From Bradyrhizobium sp. CCBAU 53351 (GTDB lineage: Bacteria > Pseudomonadota > Alphaproteobacteria > Rhizobiales > Xanthobacteraceae), in the NCBI RefSeq assembly GCF_015291745.1, contig NZ_CP030059.1, forward strand, positions 1,019,501 through 1,083,500: 64,000 nucleotides of DNA, in the 5' to 3' direction. The notes beneath the pieces are model-generated. The model was not told the origin of the DNA. It saw only the letters and a program-made list of their open reading frames with translations, and ran no database searches. Of the stretch, positions 44,173 to 53,154 are shown one piece after another. Position 1 is the first letter of the stretch. The number at the start of each line of letters is the position of its first letter. The position numbers were made by a program, and so were the translations under genes.

Positions 44173-45516
44173 ATGCAATTCCTCGGTCGTATCGGTCTCA
44201 TCCTGCTCTGGCTGGCTGCGCCTCCCCTTGCATTCGCTGCCGCGAACAAGAACGATCCTTATCTGCTCGTGATGCGTGGCGCTGGAAACGTCGTGCTTGT
44301 CGTCGCAAGCATCGCGATCGTCATCCTTCTGCTGCGCAAAGGACGTTGGCGCACCATTGCGGGCAAGCTGCTCGTCATGCTCTGGTGCCTGCCGCCGGTC
44401 CTGATGACCGCGGCGCATCTGAAGTTCGAGTGGCGCAAGCACGAGGTTCTCGGTGCCAGTGCCGCCGAGGCGCGCCAGCTCGGGCCTCATTTCATGGTCG
44501 GCTATTCCTCCTTCCCGGAGGTTGCGCGCCTTGCCAAGCAGGGATTGATCAGCGGCGTCTACGTGACCCGCCACAACATCCGCGGCAGGACCGTCGAGGC
44601 GCTGCAGGCCGAGATCGCGGCGCTCCAGGACATCAGGCGCTCAGCGGGCCGGCCGCCGTTGATCGTCGCTGCGGACCAGGAGGGCGGTATCGTCGGCCAT
44701 CTCGCGCCGCCGCTGACGAAAGTGCCGGCCCTGGCGACGCTCGCCGGGCTTGCTCCCGACGACCAGCAGGCCAAGGCGCAAGAGTTCGGCCGGATCCACG
44801 GCCGCGAGCTCGCCGGCCTCGGCGTCAACCTCAACCTCGCCCCGGTGCTCGATCTCAAGCCGCCGGCGCGGCGCAACCGGCTCGATTTCCACACGCTGAT
44901 CGGCCAGCGCGCGATCGCGACCGACCCGGCCGTCGTCTCGACGATTGCGGGCGCCTATGTGCGCGGGCTGGAAGAATCCGGCGTCGGTGCCACGCTCAAG
45001 CATTTTCCCGGCATCGGCCGCGTGCGCACCGACACGCATCATTTCAGCGCCAATCTCGACACGCCGGTGAAGGAGCTCGAGGCATCCGACTGGCTTCCGT
45101 TCCGCGAGGTGCTGTCGCATTCGCGCAGCGCGCTCATGGTTGGCCATGTCACGCTCACCGCGGTCGATCCCGATCGCGCCGCATCACATTCGAAACGCGT
45201 CGTCGAAGGCGTCCTCCGGCAGGCATGGGGCTATCAGGGGGTGGTGATGACCGACGACCTCGTGATGGGCGCGATCTACCAGAACGACGTCTGCAAGGCC
45301 GTGGTCGAAGCGGTCAATGCCGGCGTCGATTTGCTGCTGGTCGCCTATGACGGCGCGCAGTTCTACCGCGTCTTCGCCTGCGCCCTGGACGGGGCGCGGC
45401 AGGGCAAGCTCGATGCCATGATGCTGCATGCGAGCGCGGCGCGGCTGGCACGGGGCTTTTCGACCGAGCAGGCGCGCGCGGCCTCAGGCGTGATCCGCAT
45501 CGTCGGTACGCATTAG
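44173..45516 (+). CDS. Membrane-anchored glycoside hydrolase family 3 (NagZ-like beta-N-acetylhexosaminidase)
   Basis: A 447-residue protein. Residues 1-85 contain a signal-like helix and two further helices (NVVLVVASIAIVILLL; KLLVMLWCLPPVLMTAAHLK). The GH3 barrel follows: IVAADQEGGIVGHLAPPLTK, LAPVLDLKPPARRN, the NagZ-type loop KHFPGIGRVRTDTHH with its His, and GVVMTDDLVMGAIYQND with the nucleophile Asp near residue 360. NagZ enzymes cleave N-acetylglucosamine from peptidoglycan fragments; the N-terminal membrane region is unusual, so this one may work at the membrane or in the periplasm. It is divergent from the DUF4173 gene. Confidence 0.85.
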   Translation: MQFLGRIGLILLWLAAPPLAFAAANKNDPYLLVMRGAGNVVLVVASIAIVILLLRKGRWRTIAGKLLVMLWCLPPVLMTAAHLKFEWRKHEVLGASAAEARQLGPHFMVGYSSFPEVARLAKQGLISGVYVTRHNIRGRTVEALQAEIAALQDIRRSAGRPPLIVAADQEGGIVGHLAPPLTKVPALATLAGLAPDDQQAKAQEFGRIHGRELAGLGVNLNLAPVLDLKPPARRNRLDFHTLIGQRAIATDPAVVSTIAGAYVRGLEESGVGATLKHFPGIGRVRTDTHHFSANLDTPVKELEASDWLPFREVLSHSRSALMVGHVTLTAVDPDRAASHSKRVVEGVLRQAWGYQGVVMTDDLVMGAIYQNDVCKAVVEAVNAGVDLLLVAYDGAQFYRVFACALDGARQGKLDAMMLHASAARLARGFSTEQARAASGVIRIVGTH

Positions 45517-45555
45517 CTTCTCCTGCATGTCGAGCGAGGTCTAGGCCTTTGCCGC

Positions 45556-46437
45556 CTATCTCAACTCCTCCGCCAGGTAGTCGACCAGGGCCCGTATCTT
45601 GCTGGAAGGACGTGGGCCACCCGGGAAGACGGCATGCACGGCGAGCGGCGAGGCCTTGTAGCCTTTCAACAACGGGACCAGCGCGCCCGACTTGATCTCG
45701 GGGGCGGCCATCACCGACGTTGCCATCGAAATGCCGAGCCCCGCCAGGGCGCAGGCGAACACGCCCGGACCCGAGTCGGTGTGGATGCGGCCGCGCACGT
45801 CCACCGACGTTTCCGCGCCGTTGCGCGTGAACACCCAACTCGCCCGGCCGGAATGACCGGGTCCGAAGATGCAATCATGTGAAGCGAGATCGGCCGGCGT
45901 TTTCGGCGTGCCGCGCGCGGCGAGATAGGACGGGGACGCCACCAGGAGACGCTGCAAGGTTTCGAGCTTGCGTGCGCCGAACGCGGAATCGTCGAGTTCG
46001 CCGAGGCGGATGGCGAGGTCGGCGCCTTCGGCAACGAGATTCTGGCGTTCGTCGACCACCGACAGCTCGACGTGGAGTAACGGATGCATCGCCAGGAATT
46101 TCCGCAGATGCGGAATGATCTGCCGCATGCCGTACATGATGGGCATTGCGATGCGGATGGTCCCGCGCAGCGAGTCGATTCCGCGCGCCGCGTCCTCGGC
46201 GTCCTCGATGTCGGCGAGGACCTCACGCGCGCGCGTGAGGAAGAGCGCCCCGGCGTCGGTCACGGTGATGCGGCGCGTGGTCCGGAGCAGCAGCTTGACG
46301 TCGAGCCGCGCCTCCAATTCGCTGATGATGCGGGACACCGAAGGCTGAGACAGGCCAAGTTCGCGGGCAGCCTTGGAAAAACTGCCGCATTCGGCGGCCC
46401 GGACGAACACCGCCATTTCCTGAAGCCGATCACTCAT
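45556..46437 (-). CDS. LysR-family transcriptional regulator
   Basis: A 293-residue protein. The N-terminal winged helix is clear (MAVFVRAAECGSFSKAARELG, LSQPSVSRIISELEARLDVK) and the effector domain covers about residues 90-290. It is divergent from a peroxiredoxin-like gene, with a LysR-type palindrome over its own start codon, so it probably represses itself and controls that gene, perhaps in response to oxidants. No conserved OxyR-type Cys pair is visible, so a small-molecule effector is equally likely. Confidence 0.94.
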   Translation of the reverse strand: MSDRLQEMAVFVRAAECGSFSKAARELGLSQPSVSRIISELEARLDVKLLLRTTRRITVTDAGALFLTRAREVLADIEDAEDAARGIDSLRGTIRIAMPIMYGMRQIIPHLRKFLAMHPLLHVELSVVDERQNLVAEGADLAIRLGELDDSAFGARKLETLQRLLVASPSYLAARGTPKTPADLASHDCIFGPGHSGRASWVFTRNGAETSVDVRGRIHTDSGPGVFACALAGLGISMATSVMAAPEIKSGALVPLLKGYKASPLAVHAVFPGGPRPSSKIRALVDYLAEELR

Positions 46438-46450
46438 TTGTATTCCAAAT
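46436..46450. promoter_or_regulatory. LysR-type palindrome over the lysR start
   Basis: ATTTG-N5-CAAAT is a perfect 5-bp inverted repeat that satisfies T-N11-A and overlaps the start codon of the LysR gene. Its short length makes it a moderate candidate for autoregulation. Confidence 0.45.
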
Positions 46451-46535
46451 AAATCTTCTGCGTCCGAGCGGTATACCCTCGCGCTGCCGAATAATCCAGA
46501 TAGGGCCGGCCAACAGCAATCGATGGAGTTTCGCC

Positions 46536-47213
46536 ATGGCCCTGCAAGACAAGCTCGATGCCTTCAAAGCCGATTTCGAAGGCGGCCGCCTGCCGCTCAA
46601 GCCCAGCCGCGAGGTGCTCGACATCATGCACCGCGCGACCGCCGAGCTGATCGCGAGCGGTCAGGTGCAGCGCGCAAAAAAGGCCGGTGATGCCGCGCCG
46701 GATTTCACCCTGAAAGACCACGAGGGCAAGCAGGTCGCCTTGCGCGAGCTGCTCGCCAAGGGACCGCTGGTCGTGTCGTTCTATCGCGGCGCCTGGTGTC
46801 CTTATTGCAATCTCGAGCTCCAGGCGCTGCAGGAGGCGCTGCCGGAGATCGTCGCCCGCGGTGCCAGCCTGGTTGCGATCTCGCCGCAGACTGCGCCGAA
46901 CAGCCGGAAATCGGAGCGCGACAACAAGCTGTCGTTCCCGATTCTGAGCGACGTCAGGAGTGCGGTCGCGGAGGCCTTCGGCGTTCGCTTCGCGCTGCCG
47001 GCTGAGCTCGTCGCGCTCTACAAAGCGTTCAAGAATGACCTGCCGACGTTCAACGACGATCCGGCCTGGGTGCTGCCGATGCCGGCGCGTTACGTCATCG
47101 GCCGCGACGGAATCATCGCCTATGCGGAGGTGAATCCCGACTACACGCGCCGTCCTGATCCGTCGGAACTGTTGCCGGTGCTGGATCGCCTGCGGGCCGG
47201 CAAGGCGGCTTGA
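46536..47213 (+). CDS. Peroxiredoxin-like (AhpC/TSA) redoxin
   Basis: A 225-residue protein with the thioredoxin-like redoxin core from about residue 48: AAPDFTLKDHEGKQVALREL, VVSFYRGAWCPYCNLELQAL with Cys88 and Cys91. The CxxC makes it the PRX-like2/AhpC-TSA subtype where the second Cys acts as resolving residue. The N-terminal 45 residues are helical. Expected role is reduction of peroxides or protein disulfides in the cytoplasm. Its divergent LysR neighbour probably regulates it. Confidence 0.88.
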   Translation: MALQDKLDAFKADFEGGRLPLKPSREVLDIMHRATAELIASGQVQRAKKAGDAAPDFTLKDHEGKQVALRELLAKGPLVVSFYRGAWCPYCNLELQALQEALPEIVARGASLVAISPQTAPNSRKSERDNKLSFPILSDVRSAVAEAFGVRFALPAELVALYKAFKNDLPTFNDDPAWVLPMPARYVIGRDGIIAYAEVNPDYTRRPDPSELLPVLDRLRAGKAA

Positions 47214-47277
47214 GACTTGCGACGTGACCGCCCCGCGCGCCGAGGCGCGCGGGGTGGTCGGATTCCTGCGTGAAGCG

Positions 47278-47886
47278 CTACCGCTGGCGTGCGATCAATC
47301 CGTCGACCATCGCGCGCACGAGGCCCGCGATCTCCTCGCGCAGCGCCGGCAGCGGCACGGCGACCAGCTTCTGCTCCAGTCCCAGCGCGACCATGCCATG
47401 CACTGCCGAGAACAGGCTGCGAGCCGTGATGCCGAGCTCTTCGCGGTTGCGCTTTGGAAACAGCATGGCCAGCGGCTGGTAGATGTGGCGGAACAGTTGC
47501 AACTGGTCCTGGACCGACCAGTCGGGGACGGTCTTGTCGGCGTCCATGCGGTGCTCGAACAGCGCGCGCCAGAGCTGGAGATTCTCGGCCGCGAAATCGC
47601 AATAGGCGATGGCGATGCGGACCAGCGTCTCCTGCGGGGATGGCTCGCCGGCGCTGACCGCGGCACTGAGTGCCCCATCGAGCCGGAGCAGCGTGCGCGA
47701 GCCCACACGCAGGATCAGCTCGTCCATGTCAGCCACGAGATTGTAGACCGCGCCATTGGCGCAGCCGATCTCGCGGGCGAGATCGCGGGTTTTCAGGCCG
47801 GGCAAGCCACGGTCGGCGATCATCCGCTCCGCCGCCAGGATCAGAGATGATCGAAATTTCTCTCGTCGTTCCAGTACCTTAGACAT
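47278..47886 (-). CDS. TetR-family transcriptional regulator
   Basis: A 202-residue protein starting at ATG 47886 (MSKVLERREKFRSSLILAAE). The TetR helix-turn-helix is clear: RMIADRGLPGLKTRDLAREI, GCANGAVYNLVADMDELILR, then a helical ligand-binding domain. The reading frame stays open far upstream but only in antisense of pspA; the chosen start lies next to three operators. It is divergent from pspA and very likely represses both. The effector is unknown. Confidence 0.92.
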   Translation of the reverse strand: MSKVLERREKFRSSLILAAERMIADRGLPGLKTRDLAREIGCANGAVYNLVADMDELILRVGSRTLLRLDGALSAAVSAGEPSPQETLVRIAIAYCDFAAENLQLWRALFEHRMDADKTVPDWSVQDQLQLFRHIYQPLAMLFPKRNREELGITARSLFSAVHGMVALGLEQKLVAVPLPALREEIAGLVRAMVDGLIARQR

Positions 47887-47899
47887 CAATGCAAAATTC

Positions 47900-47974
47900 T
47901 TTGAGCGTCGCTCAAAATATTCTTGAACGATGTTCAAGTTTGCTGCTACAAACGGTTTGTGAGCAACGCTCATA
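47900..47974. promoter_or_regulatory. Three TetR operators in the tetR-pspA divergent promoter
   Basis: Three 17-bp palindromes of one family: TTTGAGCG-N-CGCTCAAA (47900-47916), CTTGAAC-N3-GTTCAAG (47922-47938), and TGTGAGCAACGCTCATA (47958-47974). The first two centres are 22 bp apart, about two turns of DNA, so the regulator dimers could sit on the same face. They cover most of the 102-bp gap, including the probable promoters of both genes. Confidence 0.85.
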
Positions 47975-47988
47975 ACAGGGAGCAGCAG

Positions 47989-48684
47989 ATGTTCAAGACC
48001 GTCGTGACACTTTTCCGCGGTAGCGTCGCCGCCGCCGGCGAGGAGCTGGAGGACCGGACGGCCCTCCTCATTCTCGACCAGCAGATGCGCGATGCGGCCG
48101 CCGCCGTCGAGCGCAGCAAGCGAACGCTGGCGCTGGCGATTGCGCAGGACCAGCAGGAGGGCCGCAAGCTGGACGCGACAATTGCCCGCATTACCGATCT
48201 CGAAACCCGCGCGGTTGCGGCGCTCGACGGCGGTCGTGAGGATCTCGCCAAGGAGGCCGCCGAAGCCATCGCCGGCCTGGAGGCCGACCGCGATGCCGCG
48301 ATGACGGCCCGTGCGCTGTTCGCGACCGAGATCGCCCGCCTGAAGCGGCATGTTGCCAACGCGCAGGCCCGCATCACCGAGCTCGATCGCGGCCGCCGTC
48401 TGGCCCGCGCTTCGGAAGCCGTGCGCTCGCTTCGCCGCAGCGGCATCGAGGCGGCGCGTCCCTACGAATCCACGCTGCCGGAGGCCGAGAGCACGTTGCG
48501 GCGTCTGCGCGATCGGCAGATGGAAGCCCAGGCCGCCGACGATGCGCTGGTCGAGCTCGATGCGGCCACAGGTCCCATCGCGACCGCCGAGAGGCTCGCC
48601 GAGCAGGGCTTTGGCCCGCGGCTGAAAACCACGGCGGACGATGTGCTCGCGCGGCTGAAATCCAGGCGCGCGCCGGCAGCCTGA
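47989..48684 (+). CDS. PspA/IM30-family membrane stress protein
   Basis: A 231-residue protein starting at ATG 47989 (MFKTVVTLFRGSVAAAGEEL), with GGGAG 6-9 bases upstream. It is almost entirely alpha-helical and rich in Ala, Glu, Arg and Asp (AIAQDQQEGRKLDATIARIT; RLKRHVANAQARITELDRGR), the long coiled-coil pattern of PspA and Vipp1, which bind stressed inner membranes. The N-terminal amphipathic segment is the membrane-binding region. It is followed by YiaA after 40 bp and controlled by the divergent TetR gene, in place of the PspF/PspBC system of enterobacteria. Confidence 0.85.
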   Translation: MFKTVVTLFRGSVAAAGEELEDRTALLILDQQMRDAAAAVERSKRTLALAIAQDQQEGRKLDATIARITDLETRAVAALDGGREDLAKEAAEAIAGLEADRDAAMTARALFATEIARLKRHVANAQARITELDRGRRLARASEAVRSLRRSGIEAARPYESTLPEAESTLRRLRDRQMEAQAADDALVELDAATGPIATAERLAEQGFGPRLKTTADDVLARLKSRRAPAA

Positions 48685-48724
48685 TCCAACCCCCATCATC
48701 ATCGCAGCAACACAGGAGACCATC

Positions 48725-49000
48725 ATGAACCAGAACGGCCAGCCCCACAGCAGCGCCTGGGTGACCTTCACCTATGCGTCCTTCGCAGCCTCCGCCTTCC
48801 TCGTCGCCATCGGCGTCTTCTTCCTGCCGATCGATTTCTGGATGAAAGGCTATCTCACCATGGGTATCGTCATGCTGATCCAGACCTGCATCACCCTGAC
48901 CAAGACCGTGCGAGACAATCACGAGAGCAGCCGGCTGGTGAACCGCATCGAGGACGCGAAGGCCGAGCGGCTGTTGATGGAGGTTTCCAAGGCCGCGTAA
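48725..49000 (+). CDS. yiaA: YiaA/YiaB-family inner-membrane protein
   Basis: A 91-residue protein with the YiaAB two-helix domain: SAWVTFTYASFAASAFLVAI, then a short loop VFFLPIDFWMKGYLTMGIVM and the end HESSRLVNRIEDAKAERLLM. A ribosome-binding site (CAGGAGACC) lies just upstream. YiaA-type proteins are implicated in envelope stress in gammaproteobacteria; here it follows pspA on one likely transcript. Confidence 0.88.
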   Translation: MNQNGQPHSSAWVTFTYASFAASAFLVAIGVFFLPIDFWMKGYLTMGIVMLIQTCITLTKTVRDNHESSRLVNRIEDAKAERLLMEVSKAA

Positions 49001-49143
49001 GCGGAGCGCCTGATCCTGACGACGCGCAAGAGAGCCGCGGAGCAGCGCCCCGCGGCTTTCGGCGTCATCGATCCGCATCCCGCATTGTGCTCCGGCTGCA
49101 GGTGCGATATGGCTCGCGCGCTTTCCAGAGGCGGAGACGAGCT

Positions 49144-49350
49144 TTGTCGAAACAATCGCTGCGTGAGGAGGCCGAGCGCCTGATCCGCGAATCCATGGAA
49201 AAGAAGTCCATCGTCGTCAAGCAGGGCACGACCCGCATCGAGGCCGTCTGCGGCAAGTGCGGCGCGCCGAACCGGGTGCAGGCGGAGAAGGGCCAGAGCC
49301 GGGTCAAGTTCGCCTGCAAGAATTGCGGGCACCAGCAGGAGACGCTGTAG
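49144..49350 (+). CDS. Small zinc-ribbon protein
   Basis: A 68-residue protein starting at TTG 49144, chosen because GGAG lies 7 bases upstream; no ATG or GTG in frame has a site. Two CxxC pairs (VCGKCGAPNRVQ and FACKNCGHQQ) separated by about 20 residues form a rubredoxin/zinc-ribbon knuckle. The N-terminal half is a charged helix (LREEAERLIRESMEKKS). It probably binds nucleic acid or a protein partner; function unknown. It is followed by a hairpin, then convergent SDR gene. Confidence 0.7.
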   Translation: MSKQSLREEAERLIRESMEKKSIVVKQGTTRIEAVCGKCGAPNRVQAEKGQSRVKFACKNCGHQQETL

Positions 49351-49356
49351 GCTTGT

Positions 49357-49380
49357 TCCCTCTCCCACAAGGGAGAGGGA
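49357..49380. terminator. Hairpin between the zinc-ribbon and SDR genes
   Basis: TCCCTCTCCC and GGGAGAGGGA form a perfect 10-bp stem with an ACAA loop, between convergent genes. There is no T tract, so factor-independent termination is doubtful. Similar CTCTCCC hairpins are widespread in GC-rich genomes. Confidence 0.5.
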
Positions 49381-49386
49381 GGGCGG

Positions 49387-50232
49387 TCACTCCCCCTCCA
49401 CAAACCTCTTGAACGCATCCGCGTAATCCGGATGCCAGCGTGACAGCGGCGGGCGGTTCTCGACGATGTCGCCGGCGGCCCACAGCATGCGCTTCTCGTC
49501 GAGCGCGCGTGGCACGTCGTTGTCCGGGCACAGGATGTAGAAATCGCCGGCCTCCAGCCGCGCCAGCATGAAATCGACCGTCTGTTCCGGCGTCCAGGCG
49601 CCGGCCGGCTTTTCGGTGCGGCCCTTCGCGGTGAGGCCGGTGAACACGAAGCCGGGGATCAGCAGGTGCGCCGTGATGCGACAGTCCTTCGTGTTGCGCA
49701 GCTCATGCTGGAGCGCCTCGGTGAACGCTTTCACGCCGGCCTTGGAGACATTGTAGGCGGGATCGCCGGGCGGCGTGGTGATGCCCTGCTTCGAGCCGGT
49801 GTTGATGATGAGGCCGCGCCTGCCGCGCGCGATCATGCCCGGCGCGAAGATGCGCGAGCCGTTGATGATGCCCCACATGTTGACGCCGATGATGCGCTGC
49901 CAATGGTCGGGCTCGCCGAACAATGTGCTGCCTGGCTGGATGCCGGCATTGTTCATCAGGATATCGGTGCCGCCGAACCGCTCGCGCACCGCGCCCTCCA
50001 GTTCCGTCACGCTCTCGGCGCTGCTGACATCGACGGCGAAGGTCATCACATCTGCGGCAGTGGTGACGGATGACAGTCTTGCTGCAGCTTCTGCCAACCG
50101 GGGCTCGTCGACATCGACGATACACAGCTTCATTCCCGCGCGCGCAAAAGCGACGGCAGCGGCAAATCCGATGCCGGACGCGCCGCCGGTGATCACAGCA
50201 ACATTGTCTTTGACGATGGCGGGATGGGGCAT
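49387..50232 (-). CDS. Short-chain dehydrogenase/reductase
   Basis: A 281-residue protein starting at ATG 50232 (MPHPAIVKDNVAVITGGASG), with GGAG upstream at the right distance. Motifs are the NAD(P)-binding TGGASGIGFAAAVAFARAG, VDVDEPRLAEAAARL, NNAG in ILMNNAGIQPGSTLF, and catalytic Ser and YxxxK in DPAYNVSKAGVKAFTEALQH. The acidic residue after the second strand (VDVDE) favours NAD over NADP. Substrate unknown. Confidence 0.9.
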   Translation of the reverse strand: MPHPAIVKDNVAVITGGASGIGFAAAVAFARAGMKLCIVDVDEPRLAEAAARLSSVTTAADVMTFAVDVSSAESVTELEGAVRERFGGTDILMNNAGIQPGSTLFGEPDHWQRIIGVNMWGIINGSRIFAPGMIARGRRGLIINTGSKQGITTPPGDPAYNVSKAGVKAFTEALQHELRNTKDCRITAHLLIPGFVFTGLTAKGRTEKPAGAWTPEQTVDFMLARLEAGDFYILCPDNDVPRALDEKRMLWAAGDIVENRPPLSRWHPDYADAFKRFVEGE

Positions 50233-50414
50233 GGTGCGTCTCCGCAAGAGGGATTTGCGCGAGCTATAACATGGCGGCTGCGCGACCCTGCACAAGCCGG
50301 CATGGGAGGTCTTCGTTCCGCGCTGCCTTTACGCCTATCCGGCACCGCGGTATCCTTCGACGCAACGATCCCGCCCAGATCGAACCAATCAATCATTTGA
50401 CAGGGAGTGCAGCC

Positions 50415-51911
50415 ATGGCTGTGTCGCAGGCTATTCCGATCACGCGCCATCCGTTCGCCAACGGGTCCTACAAGCAGATGCTGATCGACGGGAAATGGGT
50501 CGATGCGGCCTCGGGCAAGCGCTTCGAGACGCGCAATCCCGCAACGGGCGAGCTGCTCGCAACCGTCGCCGAGGGTGACAAGGAAGACATCGATCGTGCG
50601 GTCGCTGCCGCCCGCCGTGCCTTCGAAGGCCCCTGGAGCAAGGTCAAGCCGTTCGAGCGGCAGAACCTGCTCCTCAAGCTTGCCGACCTCGTCGAGAAGA
50701 ATTTTGACGAATTGTCGCAGCTCGACACGCTCGACATGGGCGCGCCGCTCAGCCGCACCCGTGCCTATCGTCTGCGCGCCGTCGGCATGCTGCGTTATTA
50801 TGCCGGCCAAACCACCGCGATCCACGGCGAGACCATCGAGAATTCGCTGCCGGGCGAAATCTTCTCCTATACGCTGAAGGAGCCGATCGGCGTCGTCGGC
50901 GCCATCATTCCCTGGAACGGCCCGCTGACCGCGACGATCTGGAAGATCGGTCCCGCGATCGCGACCGGCTGCACCGTGGTGCTCAAGCCTGCGGAAGAAG
51001 CGCCACTGACCTCGCTGCGCATCGCCGAGCTGGCGATGGAAGCCGGCATTCCGCCGGGCGTCGTCAACGTTGTCCCCGGCTATGGCGAGACCGCGGGTGC
51101 CGCGCTCGCCTCGCATCATGACGTCGACAAGGTCGCCTTCACGGGCTCGCACGTCACGGGCCAGTCGATCATCCGCGCCTCCGCCGGCAATCTCAAGCGC
51201 GTCTCGCTGGAGTTGGGTGGCAAATCACCGGACATCGTGTTTGCCGACGCCGATCTCGATGCCGCCGTGCCCGGCGCGGCGATGGCGGTGTTCGCCAATT
51301 CCGGGCAGATCTGCAGCGCTGGCACGCGTCTGTTCGTCGAGCAGGCGATCTACGAGGAGTTCGTCGGTCGCGTCGCCGAGTTTGGCAAGAAGCTGCAGGT
51401 CGGCAACGGTCTCGATCCCAACGTGCAGATCGGCCCGCTGGTCTCCGAGCAGCAGCTCGAGCGCGTCACCGGTTATCTCGACATCGGCCAGAAGGAAGGC
51501 GCACGCGCTCTCGCCGGCGGCGGCCGGGTGACTGAAGGCGCGCTTTCGAAAGGCTTCTTCGTCTCGCCGACGGTGTTCGCGGGCGTCCAGGACAACATGC
51601 GCATCGCGCAGGAGGAGATCTTTGGTCCCGTCATCTCCGCGATCGCGTTCAAGGACATGGACGAGCTGGTCAAGCGCGCCAACAACACCACCTTTGGGCT
51701 CGGTTCCGGCCTGTGGACGCGCGACGTCAGCAAGGCGCATGCGGTTGCAAAGTCGCTGCGCGCAGGTTCAGTGTGGGTGAACTGCTACCAGGCGATGGAC
51801 CCGGCCGTGCCGTTCGGCGGCTACAAGATGAGCGGCTACGGCCGCGAGTCCGGCAAGCAGCATGTCGAGGAATATCTCAACGTGAAGGCGGTCTGGATCA
51901 AGACGGCGTAA
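50415..51911 (+). CDS. Aldehyde dehydrogenase family protein
   Basis: A 498-residue protein starting at ATG 50415 (MAVSQAIPITRHPFANGSYK), with AGGGAG upstream. NAD-binding and catalytic residues are in place: NGPLTATIWKIGPAIATGCT, Glu266 in RVSLELGGKSPDIVF and Cys300 in AVFANSGQICSAGTRLFV, with the final LGSGLWTRDVSKAHAVAKSL. It resembles betaine/phenylacetaldehyde-type enzymes and oxidises an aldehyde to an acid with NAD(P). An OYE gene follows 111 bp later on the same strand. Confidence 0.93.
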   Translation: MAVSQAIPITRHPFANGSYKQMLIDGKWVDAASGKRFETRNPATGELLATVAEGDKEDIDRAVAAARRAFEGPWSKVKPFERQNLLLKLADLVEKNFDELSQLDTLDMGAPLSRTRAYRLRAVGMLRYYAGQTTAIHGETIENSLPGEIFSYTLKEPIGVVGAIIPWNGPLTATIWKIGPAIATGCTVVLKPAEEAPLTSLRIAELAMEAGIPPGVVNVVPGYGETAGAALASHHDVDKVAFTGSHVTGQSIIRASAGNLKRVSLELGGKSPDIVFADADLDAAVPGAAMAVFANSGQICSAGTRLFVEQAIYEEFVGRVAEFGKKLQVGNGLDPNVQIGPLVSEQQLERVTGYLDIGQKEGARALAGGGRVTEGALSKGFFVSPTVFAGVQDNMRIAQEEIFGPVISAIAFKDMDELVKRANNTTFGLGSGLWTRDVSKAHAVAKSLRAGSVWVNCYQAMDPAVPFGGYKMSGYGRESGKQHVEEYLNVKAVWIKTA

Positions 51912-52022
51912 GGGCGCGCTCTCGCGTTCCGCGAGGGAGAATATCTGCTTGGGGGCGGTACCTTTTCCGGTGCCGCCCCTCGCACTATGATCTGCATTCT
52001 TTCATACACATCCGGGGCCAGC

Positions 52023-53150
52023 ATGAAATTCGAAGCGTTGTTTAAGCCGTTGCAGGTCGGTCCTTACAAGCTTGCGCATCGCGTCGCGATGGCGCCGTTG
52101 ACCCGCATGCGGGCTGAGCGCGAGAGCTTTTCGCCGCGGCCGCTCAACGCCGAATATTATGCCCAGCGCGCAACGCCCGGCGGCCTGCTCATTGCCGAAG
52201 CCTCGCCGGTGCTGTCGCACGGCCGCGGCAACCCGGCGACTCCAGGCATCTATTCGCAGGGGCAGATCGACGGCTGGCGCAAGGTGGTCGAGGCGGTGCA
52301 CGCTAAGGGCGGCATCATCTTCCTCCAGCTCTGGCATGTCGGCCGCGTCTCGCATTCCTCGTTCCATGGCGGCGAGCTGCCGGTTTCGGCTTCGGCGATC
52401 CCGATCAAGGCGGCCGGGATGAAGGCGATGACCGCCGACGGCAAGATCTCGGACTACGAGACGCCGCGCGCGCTGGAAACCGAGGAGGTCAAGGGGATTG
52501 TCGAGGCCTTCAGGCAAGGCGCGAAGAACGCGCTCGCCGCCGGTTTCGACGGTGTCGAGATCCACGGCGCCAACGGCTATTTGCTCGAGCAGTTCCTGCA
52601 GTCGCGCAGCAACCAGCGCACCGATCAATATGGCGGTTCGATCGAGAATCGCGCGCGGCTCTTGCTCGAAGTCACGCAGGCCGCGATCGACGTCTGCGGC
52701 GCGAACCGCGTCGCGGTGCGGCTGTCGCCCCACGGCATCGCCAATGATTCCGGCGAGCCCGATCCGATGCCGCTCTATACCCATGTGGTGAAGGCGCTCG
52801 ACAAGCTTGGCCTCGCTTATCTGCATTTCATCGAGCCGCGCTCGAGCGGCGCCGGCCGAGCCGACGTCCATTGGGAGAACGTGCCGTCGGCCATGGTGCT
52901 ATTCCGACCGCTCTACAGCGGCGTGCTGATGACCGCCGGCGGCTTTACCGGCGAGACCGCGAATGCCGCGATTGCCGAAGGCCATGCGGACATCATCGCG
53001 TTCGGCCGCATCTTCATCTCCAATCCCGATCTGCCGCGGCGCCTCGCGCACGGCTACCCGATCACGCCGTACAACCGCGCGACGTTCTATGGCGGCGAGG
53101 AGAAGGGGTATACGGACTACCCTGTTTATGACGAGCTGACGCCGGCCTGA
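52023..53150 (+). CDS. Old Yellow Enzyme family alkene reductase (NemA-like)
   Basis: A 375-residue FMN-dependent barrel starting at ATG 52023 (MKFEALFKPLQVGPYKLAHR). Motifs include MAPLTRMRAERESFSPRPLN, LQLWHVGRVSHSSFHGGELP, HGANGYLLEQFLQSRSNQRT, and FGRIFISNPDLPRRLAHGYP. It should reduce activated C=C bonds, nitro compounds or N-ethylmaleimide with NAD(P)H. It may act with the preceding aldehyde dehydrogenase in detoxification of reactive carbonyl compounds; the two are on one strand. A family A repeat begins 5 bp beyond its stop. Confidence 0.92.
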   Translation: MKFEALFKPLQVGPYKLAHRVAMAPLTRMRAERESFSPRPLNAEYYAQRATPGGLLIAEASPVLSHGRGNPATPGIYSQGQIDGWRKVVEAVHAKGGIIFLQLWHVGRVSHSSFHGGELPVSASAIPIKAAGMKAMTADGKISDYETPRALETEEVKGIVEAFRQGAKNALAAGFDGVEIHGANGYLLEQFLQSRSNQRTDQYGGSIENRARLLLEVTQAAIDVCGANRVAVRLSPHGIANDSGEPDPMPLYTHVVKALDKLGLAYLHFIEPRSSGAGRADVHWENVPSAMVLFRPLYSGVLMTAGGFTGETANAAIAEGHADIIAFGRIFISNPDLPRRLAHGYPITPYNRATFYGGEEKGYTDYPVYDELTPA

Positions 53151-53154
53151 CCAA

